A stretch of 42,769 bases of DNA from an uncultured bacterium (GTDB lineage Bacteria; Cyanobacteriota; Vampirovibrionia; Gastranaerophilales; Gastranaerophilaceae): the NCBI GenBank assembly GCA_946622415.1, contig CAMOPX010000015.1:1-42769 (forward strand), written 5' to 3'. The position numbers were made by a program, and so were the translations under genes. Positions 1 to 9,264 of the stretch are shown one piece after another. Position 1 is the first letter of the stretch. Every line of letters begins with the position of its first letter. Under the pieces are notes generated by a model, which was not told the DNA's origin, searched no databases, and saw only the letters and a program-made list of their open reading frames with translations.

Positions 1-3000
1 CAGCAATTTACGGTAAAATTACAAGTTCATGTTTAAATAGCGCTACTTGCGGAGACGTATCAAGAAATACAGGTAAAGTTGTATTAATCAACCCCGCAGG
101 TGTTATGTTTGGTCAAGGTTCAACAGTTGACTTAAATTCATTCACTGTTTCAACTTTTGATTTCAAAAATGCCAAAAACCTTAAAGATATGTCTAGTACA
201 GAATTAACAAATTATCAAAACGGGGTATTAAATAAATTATCTCCGACAAAAGCTGTTAACGGTATCACAGATCCGACAGATGTATACGGATATATTACAT
301 TCGATTCAAATTATACAGATGCACTTGATGCAGGACTTAAATCACAAGGTGTTTCAGAAGGTATAGCTAAATTCGCAGGTAAAACAAAAGTTACTTTAAA
401 TGGAACTCATTTTGACAGATTCACAGATGATACAAATTCAAAAGTAGCTAATGTTAATACAAATAAAACAGTAAACGTTGTAGCAGACAATGTTGAATAC
501 AAAGATTCTTTAATCAGAGTTGGTGACAATTTTAACTATACATACAAAAGTTCAAAAACAGGTGAAAATGTTTCAACATCTTCAGGTAATGTTCGTATAA
601 TAACTGCAGATGGTGTAACTTTCAGATATGCAGCTAACGGATATTCAACATCTAAAAGAGAATCTAACGGTTCAATCACACCTGATTATGCAATTGCAAA
701 AGATGCAACAGGAAAAAATGTTGTAAGAACAATTACAATGGAAAATTCAAATAAAGATGCAATTGATGCAGGTCACGTTGCCATTATTAACAGATCAAAT
801 GCAGCAGGTTCTGCAATTAAAGTTAAAGATTCTTTAATTAAAGCAAACAAAATGGTTAACGGTGAAAACGGTATCGTAATCATCAAAGGTGATGACGATA
901 TTGAAATAGCAAATTCACGTATTGATACCTTCAATACTTCAGTAACAACAAAAGACGGTACAACATACGATACACTTAACAAAGATGATGCAGGAAAAGT
1001 TATTATTAACGCAAATAAAAACTTAAAAGTATCTGATTCAGTTATTACAACAGCTGGTTCTAAAAAAGCCGGCGCTGACGATGCCTTAGTTTCATTAACA
1101 AGCATAAAAGGAACTTCAGATGTTAAAGACACAAAAGTACTTTCAAACGGTAGAGTTGAAGTTCTTGCATATAGCAAAAACGATATAGATAATTCATTAA
1201 TATATGCAAAAAATAATATAGCAGAAGGCGCTAAGAAAAATATTCTTATTAAAGGCGGTAAAATTGGAGATGATTCAGATGTCGTAAATATTAACGATTC
1301 AGTAGTTGATGCATCAGGTAATGTTGATATCTATTCAAGATATTCAAGCGGAAATACAGCAGGCGACATCAACATCACAAGTACCCCCAAAAACGGCGAA
1401 AATCAAACATTGATTATCGCAGGAGACGATTTATCAATTGAAGGCAGAAATACAAAAATTGATAACTCATCATTAGCATACAAAAATATTAAATTCTATA
1501 ATAAAAATACCAATGGTATTAATAATGTAACAGTTAAGAATGATTCTACATTCACTCAAGTAGGTTCTGACGGTAAAACAGGAACAGGTAACGTTGTATT
1601 AGAAACAAACGGTAACTTTACAATGGATAAAGCTACTATGAGAACGGCAGAAGTTGGCTACAATACAGCAGCTGATGATAAAACTGCAGGCGCATTTGAT
1701 TTCACGGTTCACGTATCTCCTGTAACAGCTAAGAATATAGATATTACATCCACAGAAGGTAATGTTACAGTTCAAAATGCTTCTGATATCAAAGCAACAA
1801 ATGATATTACATTAACTTCAAATAAAAAGAACGTTACTGTTAAAGATTCAAAATTAACAGCAAACAATAACATTAATGCTAATGCAGCACAAAATGCAGA
1901 CATTGATAATTCTACACTTTTAGCTAACAATGATGTCAATGTTACAGCTGCAGGCGGTGCGTTATATGTTCAAAATTCACCGAAAATCAATGCAGGTAAT
2001 GATATTAATTTAACTTCATATGAATCAATTAAATTCGGCAACGACGATGATAATACAGCAAACATTGAAAAATCTTCAGATATTCAAGCTGGAAGAAACA
2101 TTACCGTTAAATCAACAGCAGGTAATATCACCGGCGAAAAAACCGAAACAACTGATCTTAAATACGGTAACAGATTAACATTTGATGCTAAGAAAAATAA
2201 TATCTTTACAAGCAAAAACAGCTTAAAATCAGTTAACGTTGATTATGTAGCAGGCGAAGGCAATAAATTCTATACAACAGATGATATTCAATTTGTAAAT
2301 TCATCATTAAAATCACCAAATAACTTCGTTGAATCAGGTAAAGATGTAATCTTAAATAAATTAGAAATCAAAAATGCTACAACAAATCCTGAAGATACAA
2401 AAACTCAAATCTTTGCTAACGGAAACGTTACAACAAAAGATATTACAGGAACAGCACAAAGCGATGTTAATGCAACAGTTAAAAACTTCCCGCAATCTGT
2501 TTCAACTAACAGAAAAGAAAACCCCGGCGACACAGTATTAACTGTTAACCAAACTAAATTAACTGTTCAAACAGATACAGTAAAAGATCCAAAAAATCCT
2601 GACAACGGAACTATTTCATTGTTAGTTGAAAAAGCTGATAACGATAAAGCAGGATTAGAATTAAAAGCACAAAATGTAACTGCTTTAGATAAAGATCCTA
2701 CAGGTGGCGATTTCAAAACAGGATACTATAAATCAGGCGATCCTAAATGGGATGAAAATATCGAACCTAAAGAAGGTCCTGAAGTTCATTTAAATGCAAA
2801 TGACAACAAGGTAGCCATCAAGGATATTGATACAGATAAATTAACACTTGATCCTAATGATAAATTCATTGCAGACAGCACCGATCCAAACAAAAAGCCT
2901 GTTATCACAGTTAAAGACCAAGGTGGATTTAACCTTGATGACGGTATGGGATATGAAAAAGATCCTCAAGGATATACATACATAACTCACGATGGCGTAA

Positions 3001-3560
3001 CAGAAAGAATACCCGGTCACTTAGAATTTGGTCCTTGGTCTGAATATGAACTCGTTAGAACATATGTTGATGATGATGGTGTAACTCACAATATTTATCA
3101 AAGCACCAGAGATGGCAAAATCACTGAAACAACCGTAAAAACTACTGATACATCTCACGAAATCAAATTTGATAACAATGGCGACCCACAAGACTTCACT
3201 TTAGTATACAAGAAAACTGAAGAAAAAACTGAACCCGGTCGTACGATTACAGCTAAAGAAGTAATGGATGATCCAACAAAACTTCCTGATGATACTACAA
3301 TAAATGACTTCGTAGTTGAAGAAGACAGAACTTGTGATCCTGCACCGGAAGTAGATCCTGTATATGACAACTACGATTCATATATTGATCAAGTAACTCT
3401 TCCGAGAGAACAAGTTGAAGTTTCTAAAACATCAACAGTAGCAGACGGAACAGCTGATCAAACATCTTCTATAATGTCAGCAGCAGCTAAAATTGATATC
3501 GCTGAAGGTGATGCAGGCGTTATGGATGCAGATTCAGATGATGACAAAGAATTAAACTAA
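1..3560 (+). CDS. Two-partner-secretion exoprotein (filamentous haemagglutinin-like), 5' partial
   Basis: The reading frame is open from base 3 at the left edge, so the N-terminus and signal peptide lie outside the window. The first residues read LINPAGVMFGQGSTVDLNSF, close to the NPNG-I-x-FG core of the haemagglutination-activity (TPS) domain that an outer-membrane TpsB partner recognises. About 850 residues follow with a roughly 20-residue rhythm of Asn, Thr, Ile and Val (for example NITVKSTAGNIT and NDITLTS), as expected of a right-handed beta-helix. The last ~280 residues are acidic, Asp/Thr/Pro-rich and non-repetitive, ending DADSDDDKELN, with no autotransporter barrel or sortase motif. 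Codon use favours AAC and TTC more than neighbouring genes, suggesting strong expression. No TpsB gene is visible; it may lie upstream. Inference: a surface or secreted adhesin. An internal ATG at 105 would cut through the TPS motif and is not the start. Confidence 0.85.
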   Translation, partial: AIYGKITSSCLNSATCGDVSRNTGKVVLINPAGVMFGQGSTVDLNSFTVSTFDFKNAKNLKDMSSTELTNYQNGVLNKLSPTKAVNGITDPTDVYGYITFDSNYTDALDAGLKSQGVSEGIAKFAGKTKVTLNGTHFDRFTDDTNSKVANVNTNKTVNVVADNVEYKDSLIRVGDNFNYTYKSSKTGENVSTSSGNVRIITADGVTFRYAANGYSTSKRESNGSITPDYAIAKDATGKNVVRTITMENSNKDAIDAGHVAIINRSNAAGSAIKVKDSLIKANKMVNGENGIVIIKGDDDIEIANSRIDTFNTSVTTKDGTTYDTLNKDDAGKVIINANKNLKVSDSVITTAGSKKAGADDALVSLTSIKGTSDVKDTKVLSNGRVEVLAYSKNDIDNSLIYAKNNIAEGAKKNILIKGGKIGDDSDVVNINDSVVDASGNVDIYSRYSSGNTAGDINITSTPKNGENQTLIIAGDDLSIEGRNTKIDNSSLAYKNIKFYNKNTNGINNVTVKNDSTFTQVGSDGKTGTGNVVLETNGNFTMDKATMRTAEVGYNTAADDKTAGAFDFTVHVSPVTAKNIDITSTEGNVTVQNASDIKATNDITLTSNKKNVTVKDSKLTANNNINANAAQNADIDNSTLLANNDVNVTAAGGALYVQNSPKINAGNDINLTSYESIKFGNDDDNTANIEKSSDIQAGRNITVKSTAGNITGEKTETTDLKYGNRLTFDAKKNNIFTSKNSLKSVNVDYVAGEGNKFYTTDDIQFVNSSLKSPNNFVESGKDVILNKLEIKNATTNPEDTKTQIFANGNVTTKDITGTAQSDVNATVKNFPQSVSTNRKENPGDTVLTVNQTKLTVQTDTVKDPKNPDNGTISLLVEKADNDKAGLELKAQNVTALDKDPTGGDFKTGYYKSGDPKWDENIEPKEGPEVHLNANDNKVAIKDIDTDKLTLDPNDKFIADSTDPNKKPVITVKDQGGFNLDDGMGYEKDPQGYTYITHDGVTERIPGHLEFGPWSEYELVRTYVDDDGVTHNIYQSTRDGKITETTVKTTDTSHEIKFDNNGDPQDFTLVYKKTEEKTEPGRTITAKEVMDDPTKLPDDTTINDFVVEEDRTCDPAPEVDPVYDNYDSYIDQVTLPREQVEVSKTSTVADGTADQTSSIMSAAAKIDIAEGDAGVMDADSDDDKELN

Positions 3561-3582
3561 TAATACAGTATTAATTCATAAC

Positions 3583-3616
3583 AAAAATAGCTTCGCAATT
3601 GCGAAGCTATTTTTTT
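3583..3616 (+). terminator. Rho-independent terminator after the TPS exoprotein
   Basis: A perfect inverted repeat (AATAGCTTCGCAA / TTGCGAAGCTATT) flanked by an A-tract on the left and seven Ts on the right starts 22 bases after the exoprotein stop. The A-tract means it could also stop minus-strand transcripts. Confidence 0.9.
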
Positions 3617-3630
3617 AATATAACAAATAA

Positions 3631-3660
3631 ATGTCTAATCAAAATAATTTCATTAGACAT
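3631..3660. repeat. Inverted repeat upstream of waaA
   Basis: ATGTCTAAT (3631-3639) is repeated inverted as ATTAGACAT (3652-3660) around a 12-base spacer, followed by a weak T-rich tail. It lies between the strong exoprotein terminator and the waaA ribosome-binding site. It may be a second, weaker terminator or an operator-like element; the sequence does not decide. Confidence 0.4.
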
Positions 3661-3704
3661 ATTTTCCTTTAAATGCTAAGATTAGAGCAGTTAAAGGAAA
3701 ACCT

Positions 3705-4970
3705 ATGCTTGAAGAAAAAATATTTGAAATATATCAATCAATAAAGCCGGAAGCATTAAAAAGGATTGTTCCCTTGATAGATTTTACAAGGAAACTAAAC
3801 AAAAAACCGCCTATTCCTTTAAAAGAAAAAATGGCAGAAATTGAGTATCCCGATTTTTCAAAAGAAAAAGTTATTCTTCTTCATGGTGTATCAGTTGGCG
3901 AAATACTGTCTTTAGAAAATTTAATTAAAAAAATTAAAAGCAATTTTAATAAACATAAACTCGTAATCACAACAGGAACTGTGACAGGGCAGGAACTTGC
4001 AAAGAAAAAGTATTCTGAAATTGCTGATTTTATAACATATTTTCCACTTGATATATATAAAACAGTAGAAAAATTTATAGAAAATATTAATCCCGCAGTT
4101 GTTTTGATAGCAGAAACGGAATTGTGGCCTAATTTTTCTCTTTGCTGCAGACAAAAGAATATTCCTTTATATATCATCAACGGAAGAATTTCGGATAAAT
4201 CTTACCCAAATTATTTAAAAATAAAAGGCTTTTTTAATTTAGTCTTGGATAATTATTCGGAAATTTTCTGCCAAAGTGAAATCGACAAAGATCGCTTTAT
4301 TATGCTCGGTGCAAATGAAAACAGAGTAGAAATAATGAAGAACCTGAAATTTGAAATTGAAAAGAAAACCTGCGATATTAATTTATATTCAGAAGGTTTT
4401 AAGGTTTTTATTGCAGCTTCTACTCATAAAGGTGAAGATATAATCGCCCTAAATGCTTATCATAAATTAAAATCTAAAATTAAGAATCTTAAAATGATTA
4501 TTGCCCCGAGACACTTAACGAGATTAGACGAAATTAAAAATCTAGTCTCTAATTTCCCTTATAGCGTAGGCTATAGAACTAAAAAAGACGATTTTATAAA
4601 TAAAGACATAATAATATTAGATACATTAGGCGAATTGTCAAAAATATACGATATAACTGATGTTGCATTTATAGGCGGAAGTTTTAATAAAACGGGAGGA
4701 CATAATCCTCTTGAAGCAACAATCTATTCAAAACCAACAATATCAGGGCCTTCGATAAAAAATTTCAGAGATATTTATTCCATTTTAGAAAGAGAAAACG
4801 CATCTTTTGTTGTTAAAAATACGGATGAATTCTATTTAATACTTGAAAAATTATTGACTGATGATGAATATTATAAAGAAATCTCTAAAAACTGCAAAAA
4901 TTGTTTCGATAGTCAGCAAGGTGCAGTTGATTTTGTAATCAATAAATTAAAACAAGTCCTTTTGTATTAA
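3705..4970 (+). CDS. waaA: 3-deoxy-D-manno-octulosonic acid (Kdo) transferase
   Basis: A GT30-family glycosyltransferase that moves Kdo from CMP-Kdo to the lipid A precursor at the inner-membrane face, the first step of LPS core synthesis. The 421-residue length fits the family. Visible signatures: LLHGVSVGE (catalytic base Glu66), VITTGTVTGQELA, the ETELWPN segment, APRHLTR, and the C-terminal donor-binding stretch FIGGSFNKTGGHNPLEA. The usual N-terminal hydrophobic anchor is weak here; the protein begins MLEEKIFEIYQ. The start follows an AAAGGAAAA ribosome-binding site. Its 3' end overlaps the convergent rlhA by four bases. Its presence indicates a diderm envelope with Kdo-containing glycolipid. 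Confidence 0.93.
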   Translation: MLEEKIFEIYQSIKPEALKRIVPLIDFTRKLNKKPPIPLKEKMAEIEYPDFSKEKVILLHGVSVGEILSLENLIKKIKSNFNKHKLVITTGTVTGQELAKKKYSEIADFITYFPLDIYKTVEKFIENINPAVVLIAETELWPNFSLCCRQKNIPLYIINGRISDKSYPNYLKIKGFFNLVLDNYSEIFCQSEIDKDRFIMLGANENRVEIMKNLKFEIEKKTCDINLYSEGFKVFIAASTHKGEDIIALNAYHKLKSKIKNLKMIIAPRHLTRLDEIKNLVSNFPYSVGYRTKKDDFINKDIIILDTLGELSKIYDITDVAFIGGSFNKTGGHNPLEATIYSKPTISGPSIKNFRDIYSILERENASFVVKNTDEFYLILEKLLTDDEYYKEISKNCKNCFDSQQGAVDFVINKLKQVLLY

Positions 4971-6748
4971 TTCGGAGAACATATTTGCATTTCGCAATTT
5001 TTACAATCAAATTTAAGAGGATATTTGACGTTTTTTTCATCAAGTAAAAACAATTCGTCTTGATTTTTACAACCTAAAAAAGCTCTTCTTAAACAATGTT
5101 TAGTTTGCATTAGTATTTTATTGTTGTAGCTCTTTGTTGATTCAAGACTATTTTCTAAAACCTTACACTCACACAATTCATAAAATTCTTTTGCTTTTTT
5201 ATTGTGGCAATTTAATCTGTAATCGCCTGAATCCATAGGATATTTTGATATACCAACAGGTTTTTGTTGTTTAACTCTATATTTTGATAATATTTTTTCA
5301 ATTAATTCATTTATTAGTACTGTTCGTATTTCATTAATTTTTGAAACAGGTAAAAACGCATAATATTCAGATTTAAAAGCAATTTCTTTTACAAAAAATA
5401 CTGTGTCATTCGTTTTTGAAAGAGATTTTTTATAATTTTCTTTCATTTTTTCGATATTATTCGCATTTTCCGTTTCTTGAATCTTGTATTCAACTTTATT
5501 ATTAAATTCATCCCTCAAAACAATCTTGTCTTCATATACAGCAAAACAAACATCCAATTTTCTTGAAATTTTGTTTTTTAATTTTTTATTAAATTCTATA
5601 TCAATATTTCTGTATACTTTTTCGCCTGTTTTTAAATTTATTTTTTTATTCGGATATATTTTTACGCCGCTTTTTACAACTTCTGCTTTATTTACAAGAC
5701 AACCCGAAAGCTCATTATTTAATACAAAACATAATCCATCCTGAGAACTAATTTTTTCCTTTGTCTTTAAAACGAACGAATCAAAAGATGACGAAACAAC
5801 TTCACCTAAGTATTTTCCTGTTGATTTGGGGGTTAAAAAATTATAAATTTCATCTTTTTTGTTAAATAAATAATCATCACAAAAACCACGATTAAATGTT
5901 TTTTCAATATCGGGTTCAAAATCCGCAATTATTCTGCCAAAAGAAGTTCTTTGATAATTTTTTAAAAGATTATGATAATACAGAACATTGTTCTTAACAT
6001 AATCCTCGTCCTTTAATCTGCCTTCGATTTTAAAACTGGAAATACCGGCTTTTATTAATTTGTCGAGGTGTTTTGATAAATTGTTATCTTTTAAAGACAA
6101 AAGATATTTGTTCTTTGCAATAAATTTGCCTTTAGAATCAACAAGAGAATATTTTTTTCTGCAGCTTTGAGCACATTCACCTCTGTTTGCGCTTCTTTGT
6201 CCGATATATTCAGACAAATAACATTGTCCCGAATAACAAACACACAGAGCACCCGCAACAAAATGTTCAAGTTCAATATTAGTGTTTTTATGTATTTTTT
6301 CAATTGCATTTAAAGGTAACTCTCTTGCAAGTATAACCCTTTTTACACCAAGCTCCTCAAAAAATCTTACCTTTTCAAGCGTTCTTATGTCACACTGCGT
6401 GCTCATATGCAAAACAATGGGCGGAAGTTCGTGCTCTGTTGATAATTCTAAAATTCCAAAATCCTGAATTATTATTGCATCAACTTTAATTTTATAAAGT
6501 TCTTGAATTATTTTTTTGCATTCGGATAATTCGTCATCCGTTAATATTGTGTTTAATGTAACATACACCTTTACATTAAAAAGATGAGCATATTTTACAA
6601 TTTTTTCAATATCTTCAATTTTATTTTTCGCGTTTTGTCTTGCACCATAGGCATTTGCACCGATATAAACAGCATCAGCGCCGCAATTTATCGCAGATAT
6701 TGCGCAATCATAATTTTGAGCGGGGGCAAGCAGTTCAATTTTATTCAT
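4967..6748 (-). CDS. rlhA: Peptidase-U32-family 23S rRNA hydroxylase (RlhA/YdcP-like)
   Basis: A U32-family protein of 593 residues. It carries the family signature EHFVAGALCVCYSGQCYLS followed by GQRSANRGECAQSCR, the N-terminal LLAPAQNYDCAISAINCGAD and the segment TLNTILTDDEL, all closest to E. coli RlhA (YdcP) rather than the shorter tRNA hydroxylase TrhP (YegQ). The C-terminus has the RlhA-type endings TKHCLRRAF and LKFDCKNCEMQI. RlhA hydroxylates C2501 of 23S rRNA in E. coli; the many conserved Cys residues are thought to hold an iron-sulfur cluster. It starts nine bases after gcvH with a poor ribosome-binding site, suggesting coupling. Older databases call it a collagenase-like protease, which is probably misleading. 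Residual doubt is whether the substrate is 23S rRNA in this lineage. Confidence 0.82.
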   Translation of the reverse strand: MNKIELLAPAQNYDCAISAINCGADAVYIGANAYGARQNAKNKIEDIEKIVKYAHLFNVKVYVTLNTILTDDELSECKKIIQELYKIKVDAIIIQDFGILELSTEHELPPIVLHMSTQCDIRTLEKVRFFEELGVKRVILARELPLNAIEKIHKNTNIELEHFVAGALCVCYSGQCYLSEYIGQRSANRGECAQSCRKKYSLVDSKGKFIAKNKYLLSLKDNNLSKHLDKLIKAGISSFKIEGRLKDEDYVKNNVLYYHNLLKNYQRTSFGRIIADFEPDIEKTFNRGFCDDYLFNKKDEIYNFLTPKSTGKYLGEVVSSSFDSFVLKTKEKISSQDGLCFVLNNELSGCLVNKAEVVKSGVKIYPNKKINLKTGEKVYRNIDIEFNKKLKNKISRKLDVCFAVYEDKIVLRDEFNNKVEYKIQETENANNIEKMKENYKKSLSKTNDTVFFVKEIAFKSEYYAFLPVSKINEIRTVLINELIEKILSKYRVKQQKPVGISKYPMDSGDYRLNCHNKKAKEFYELCECKVLENSLESTKSYNNKILMQTKHCLRRAFLGCKNQDELFLLDEKNVKYPLKFDCKNCEMQICSPN

Positions 6749-6757
6749 AACTTATTC

Positions 6758-7132
6758 TTAAACGTCTTCAATATAGTCATCATATTCCAAAAAGTCTTGA
6801 GATTCGTTTTGAAAATCATCAGGTTGAATTTTAACAATCCAGGCTTCATAGGGCGATTCATTGATTATATCGGGCGAATTAATCAATTGCTCATTAACTT
6901 CTACTATTTTTCCCGACACCGGCATATAAATCTCGCCTGCACCTTTGACGGATTCTACAGTTGCAAATATTTCATCTTTTGAAAAATAAGTATCTATTTC
7001 AGGTAGTTCAATAAATACAATATCACCATACTGTTCAACTATCTTGTCTGTTAAACCGATTAATACGATATTATTATCTTCCAAAACCCATTCGTTAGTT
7101 TTTGAACACAAAATCCCTTCAGGTGCTGCCAT
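6758..7132 (-). CDS. gcvH: Glycine cleavage system H protein (lipoyl carrier)
   Basis: A 124-residue lipoyl-domain protein. The lipoylated lysine is Lys63 in ATVESVKGAG, followed by the conserved EIYMPVSGKIVEVNEQL. GcvH shuttles the aminomethyl group between the P, T and L proteins, and in some bacteria is also the lipoyl relay for other complexes. The start ATG has a strong AGGAG eight bases upstream. No gcvT, gcvP or lipoyl ligase gene is present in the window, so GcvH is solitary here; its partners may be elsewhere. It probably shares a transcript with rlhA. Confidence 0.93.
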   Translation of the reverse strand: MAAPEGILCSKTNEWVLEDNNIVLIGLTDKIVEQYGDIVFIELPEIDTYFSKDEIFATVESVKGAGEIYMPVSGKIVEVNEQLINSPDIINESPYEAWIVKIQPDDFQNESQDFLEYDDYIEDV

Positions 7133-7249
7133 TTTATTCTCCTAATTTCTGCAGATAATTTATATCTTATTTATTACCATAATTTTTATATGTATGACAA
7201 TACTTTATAAGAGATTGTTAAGATTTAATACTAATTATCCATATATTGA

Positions 7250-8404
7250 TTATCGAACATATATTCTGGGCAGACGCATTTTTAATCTGCAAGTTAATTC
7301 GTAATTTATTGTATCCAATTTCTTTGCCCAGGTGTCAATATTATCTTCTTTATTGTTTTCGCCGATAAGCTCAATCACATCTCCAACCTGACAATCGACA
7401 TCATTTACATCAAACATAATTTGATCCATCGTGATTCTTCCGATTTGCTTGATTGTTTTTCCTCTTAGAATTGCAGTTATATTTCCTGATAATTTTCTTG
7501 CAACACCATCTGCGTATCCAATGGGAATTGTTGCAACTTTAATATCCTTATCTGCAATATAAGTATGACCGTAACTTATACCATCGCCTTTTTTTAATGT
7601 ATGTATGTTTGTGATTCTTGCTTTTAATCCCATAACAGGAAGCATTTTTGGCATTATTTTTTTGTCATCACGGCTAAAAGGAGTCAAACCCCACATAATA
7701 ATTCCCATTCTGACCATATCGTATGAATACATCGGATAATCAAACATGCCCGGTGAATTTAGACAGTGAATTTTTGCATTACGTTCTTTTAATTCATCCT
7801 TTATCGGTTCTACTATGCTTCTAAAACCGTTTATTTGGTTGAAAAATACCTTATCGTTTTCAACATCCGCAAAATGGGTAAAAATTCCTTTTAAATCAAT
7901 ATATTCAGCATCAAGAACTTTTTGAACATATTCTTTTGCTTTTTCTATTCCGACACCGATTCTGTTCATTCCGGTATCGAGTTTTATATGGGCTTTTAAT
8001 TTTTTATTTAAACGTTTATACAGTTGTTTTGCCATTTCAAGATGTTCATCGTTAAAGATAGAAACCGCAATATCATATTTAATTGCATTTTCAAATGCCC
8101 AAAGAGGACTTGCCCCAAGCACCAAAATCGGCACTTTAATTTTATTTGAACGAAGTTCAATTCCTTCATCTATACTTGCAACACCGAAGTAATTAACACC
8201 ACAGGCAATCAAAGTCGGCGCACACATTAAAGACCCGTGACCGTACCCATCCGCTTTGATGACCGCAAAAATATCAGGATTTCCTTCGCAGTGGTCATTT
8301 AGATATTCTTTTATATTCAAGACGTTATTTTCCAAATTGCCTAAATTTATTTCAACCCAAGCGTCACGATTTTTATTTATAAAAGTTCCTCGAAAATTTT
8401 GCAT
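7250..8404 (-). CDS. alr: Alanine racemase
   Basis: A PLP enzyme interconverting L- and D-alanine, supplying D-Ala for peptidoglycan. The PLP lysine is Lys50 in AVIKADGYGHG; the catalytic tyrosine of the opposite face is Tyr278 in GISYGHTY. Also present are KLDTGMNRIGV, the substrate-side VRMGIIMWGL and the C-terminal IGRITMDQIMFDV. The 384-residue length is normal. It begins 12 bases after the folD stop with an AGGAAAT ribosome-binding site, so it is the third gene of a CooC-like/folD/alr transcript. Confidence 0.95.
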   Translation of the reverse strand: MQNFRGTFINKNRDAWVEINLGNLENNVLNIKEYLNDHCEGNPDIFAVIKADGYGHGSLMCAPTLIACGVNYFGVASIDEGIELRSNKIKVPILVLGASPLWAFENAIKYDIAVSIFNDEHLEMAKQLYKRLNKKLKAHIKLDTGMNRIGVGIEKAKEYVQKVLDAEYIDLKGIFTHFADVENDKVFFNQINGFRSIVEPIKDELKERNAKIHCLNSPGMFDYPMYSYDMVRMGIIMWGLTPFSRDDKKIMPKMLPVMGLKARITNIHTLKKGDGISYGHTYIADKDIKVATIPIGYADGVARKLSGNITAILRGKTIKQIGRITMDQIMFDVNDVDCQVGDVIELIGENNKEDNIDTWAKKLDTINYELTCRLKMRLPRIYVR

Positions 8405-8416
8405 AATAATTTCCTA

Positions 8417-9256
8417 CTAATTTTGTAACTTAAAAAGCTCATACGTATTTTCCATCAAACAGGCAATTGTCATAGGACCAACACCACCCGGGACAGGGGT
8501 GATTAAAGACGCTTGATTTTTTACTTTTTCAAAATCAACATCTCCGACAAGCTTTTTATCAAGTTGTCTTGTTATTCCGACATCAATAACAACAGCTCCT
8601 TTTTTTACCATATCTGCCGTTATTAATTTCGGATGTCCGGTTGCACTGATTAATATATCCGCATTTTTTGTAATCTTTTTTAAATCTTTTGTTTTAGAAT
8701 GAGCAAGAGTAACCGTTGCATCATGATTTGTAAGTAATAACGCAAGCGGTTTTCCGACAATATTAGAGCGTCCCACAACAACAACGTTCTTGCCTTGCAG
8801 TTTTATTCCGTATTCATTTAAAAGTTTTAATATTCCTTTTGGAGTGCAGGGTATCGCATAAGGATTCAAATTTGAACACAGTCTGCCGGTGTTTATCGGA
8901 TGAAAGCCGTCAACATCTTTTTTTGGATCAATAATATTAAGTATTTCGTTTTGATTTAAATGTTTATACAAAGGAAGCTGAACCAAAATTCCGTTCACTG
9001 AATCATCTGCATTTAATTCATGAATTAATTTAATTAAATTTCCTTGAGTTATAGAACTGTCAAATCTATAGATACAGGTTTTTATTCCGATTTGCGAGGA
9101 TTTTTTTTCTTTTGCGCTGACATAAATTTTACTTGCCGAATTATTATTTGCAAGAATAACTGCAAGCGTCGGAGTACTCGATTCATGTTTCAATTTTTCT
9201 TTTAATTTTTTACAAATATTATCAGCAACTCGTTTTCCGTCTATAATATCAGCCAT
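8417..9256 (-). CDS. folD: Methylenetetrahydrofolate dehydrogenase/cyclohydrolase
   Basis: A bifunctional cytosolic enzyme converting 5,10-methylene-THF to 10-formyl-THF via methenyl-THF. It has the family length (279 residues) and signatures: KIYVSAKEK with catalytic Lys49, ILVQLPLYKHLN, DPKKDVDGFHP, the Rossmann segment VVVVGRSNIVGKPLA and the C-terminal ITPVPGGVGPMT. The start lies eight bases after the stop of the CooC-like gene, with AGAGG as ribosome-binding site. Its place beside a CooC-like ATPase and near gcvH puts three one-carbon/carrier genes together. Confidence 0.96.
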   Translation of the reverse strand: MADIIDGKRVADNICKKLKEKLKHESSTPTLAVILANNNSASKIYVSAKEKKSSQIGIKTCIYRFDSSITQGNLIKLIHELNADDSVNGILVQLPLYKHLNQNEILNIIDPKKDVDGFHPINTGRLCSNLNPYAIPCTPKGILKLLNEYGIKLQGKNVVVVGRSNIVGKPLALLLTNHDATVTLAHSKTKDLKKITKNADILISATGHPKLITADMVKKGAVVIDVGITRQLDKKLVGDVDFEKVKNQASLITPVPGGVGPMTIACLMENTYELFKLQN

Positions 9257-9264
9257 TTAAACCT

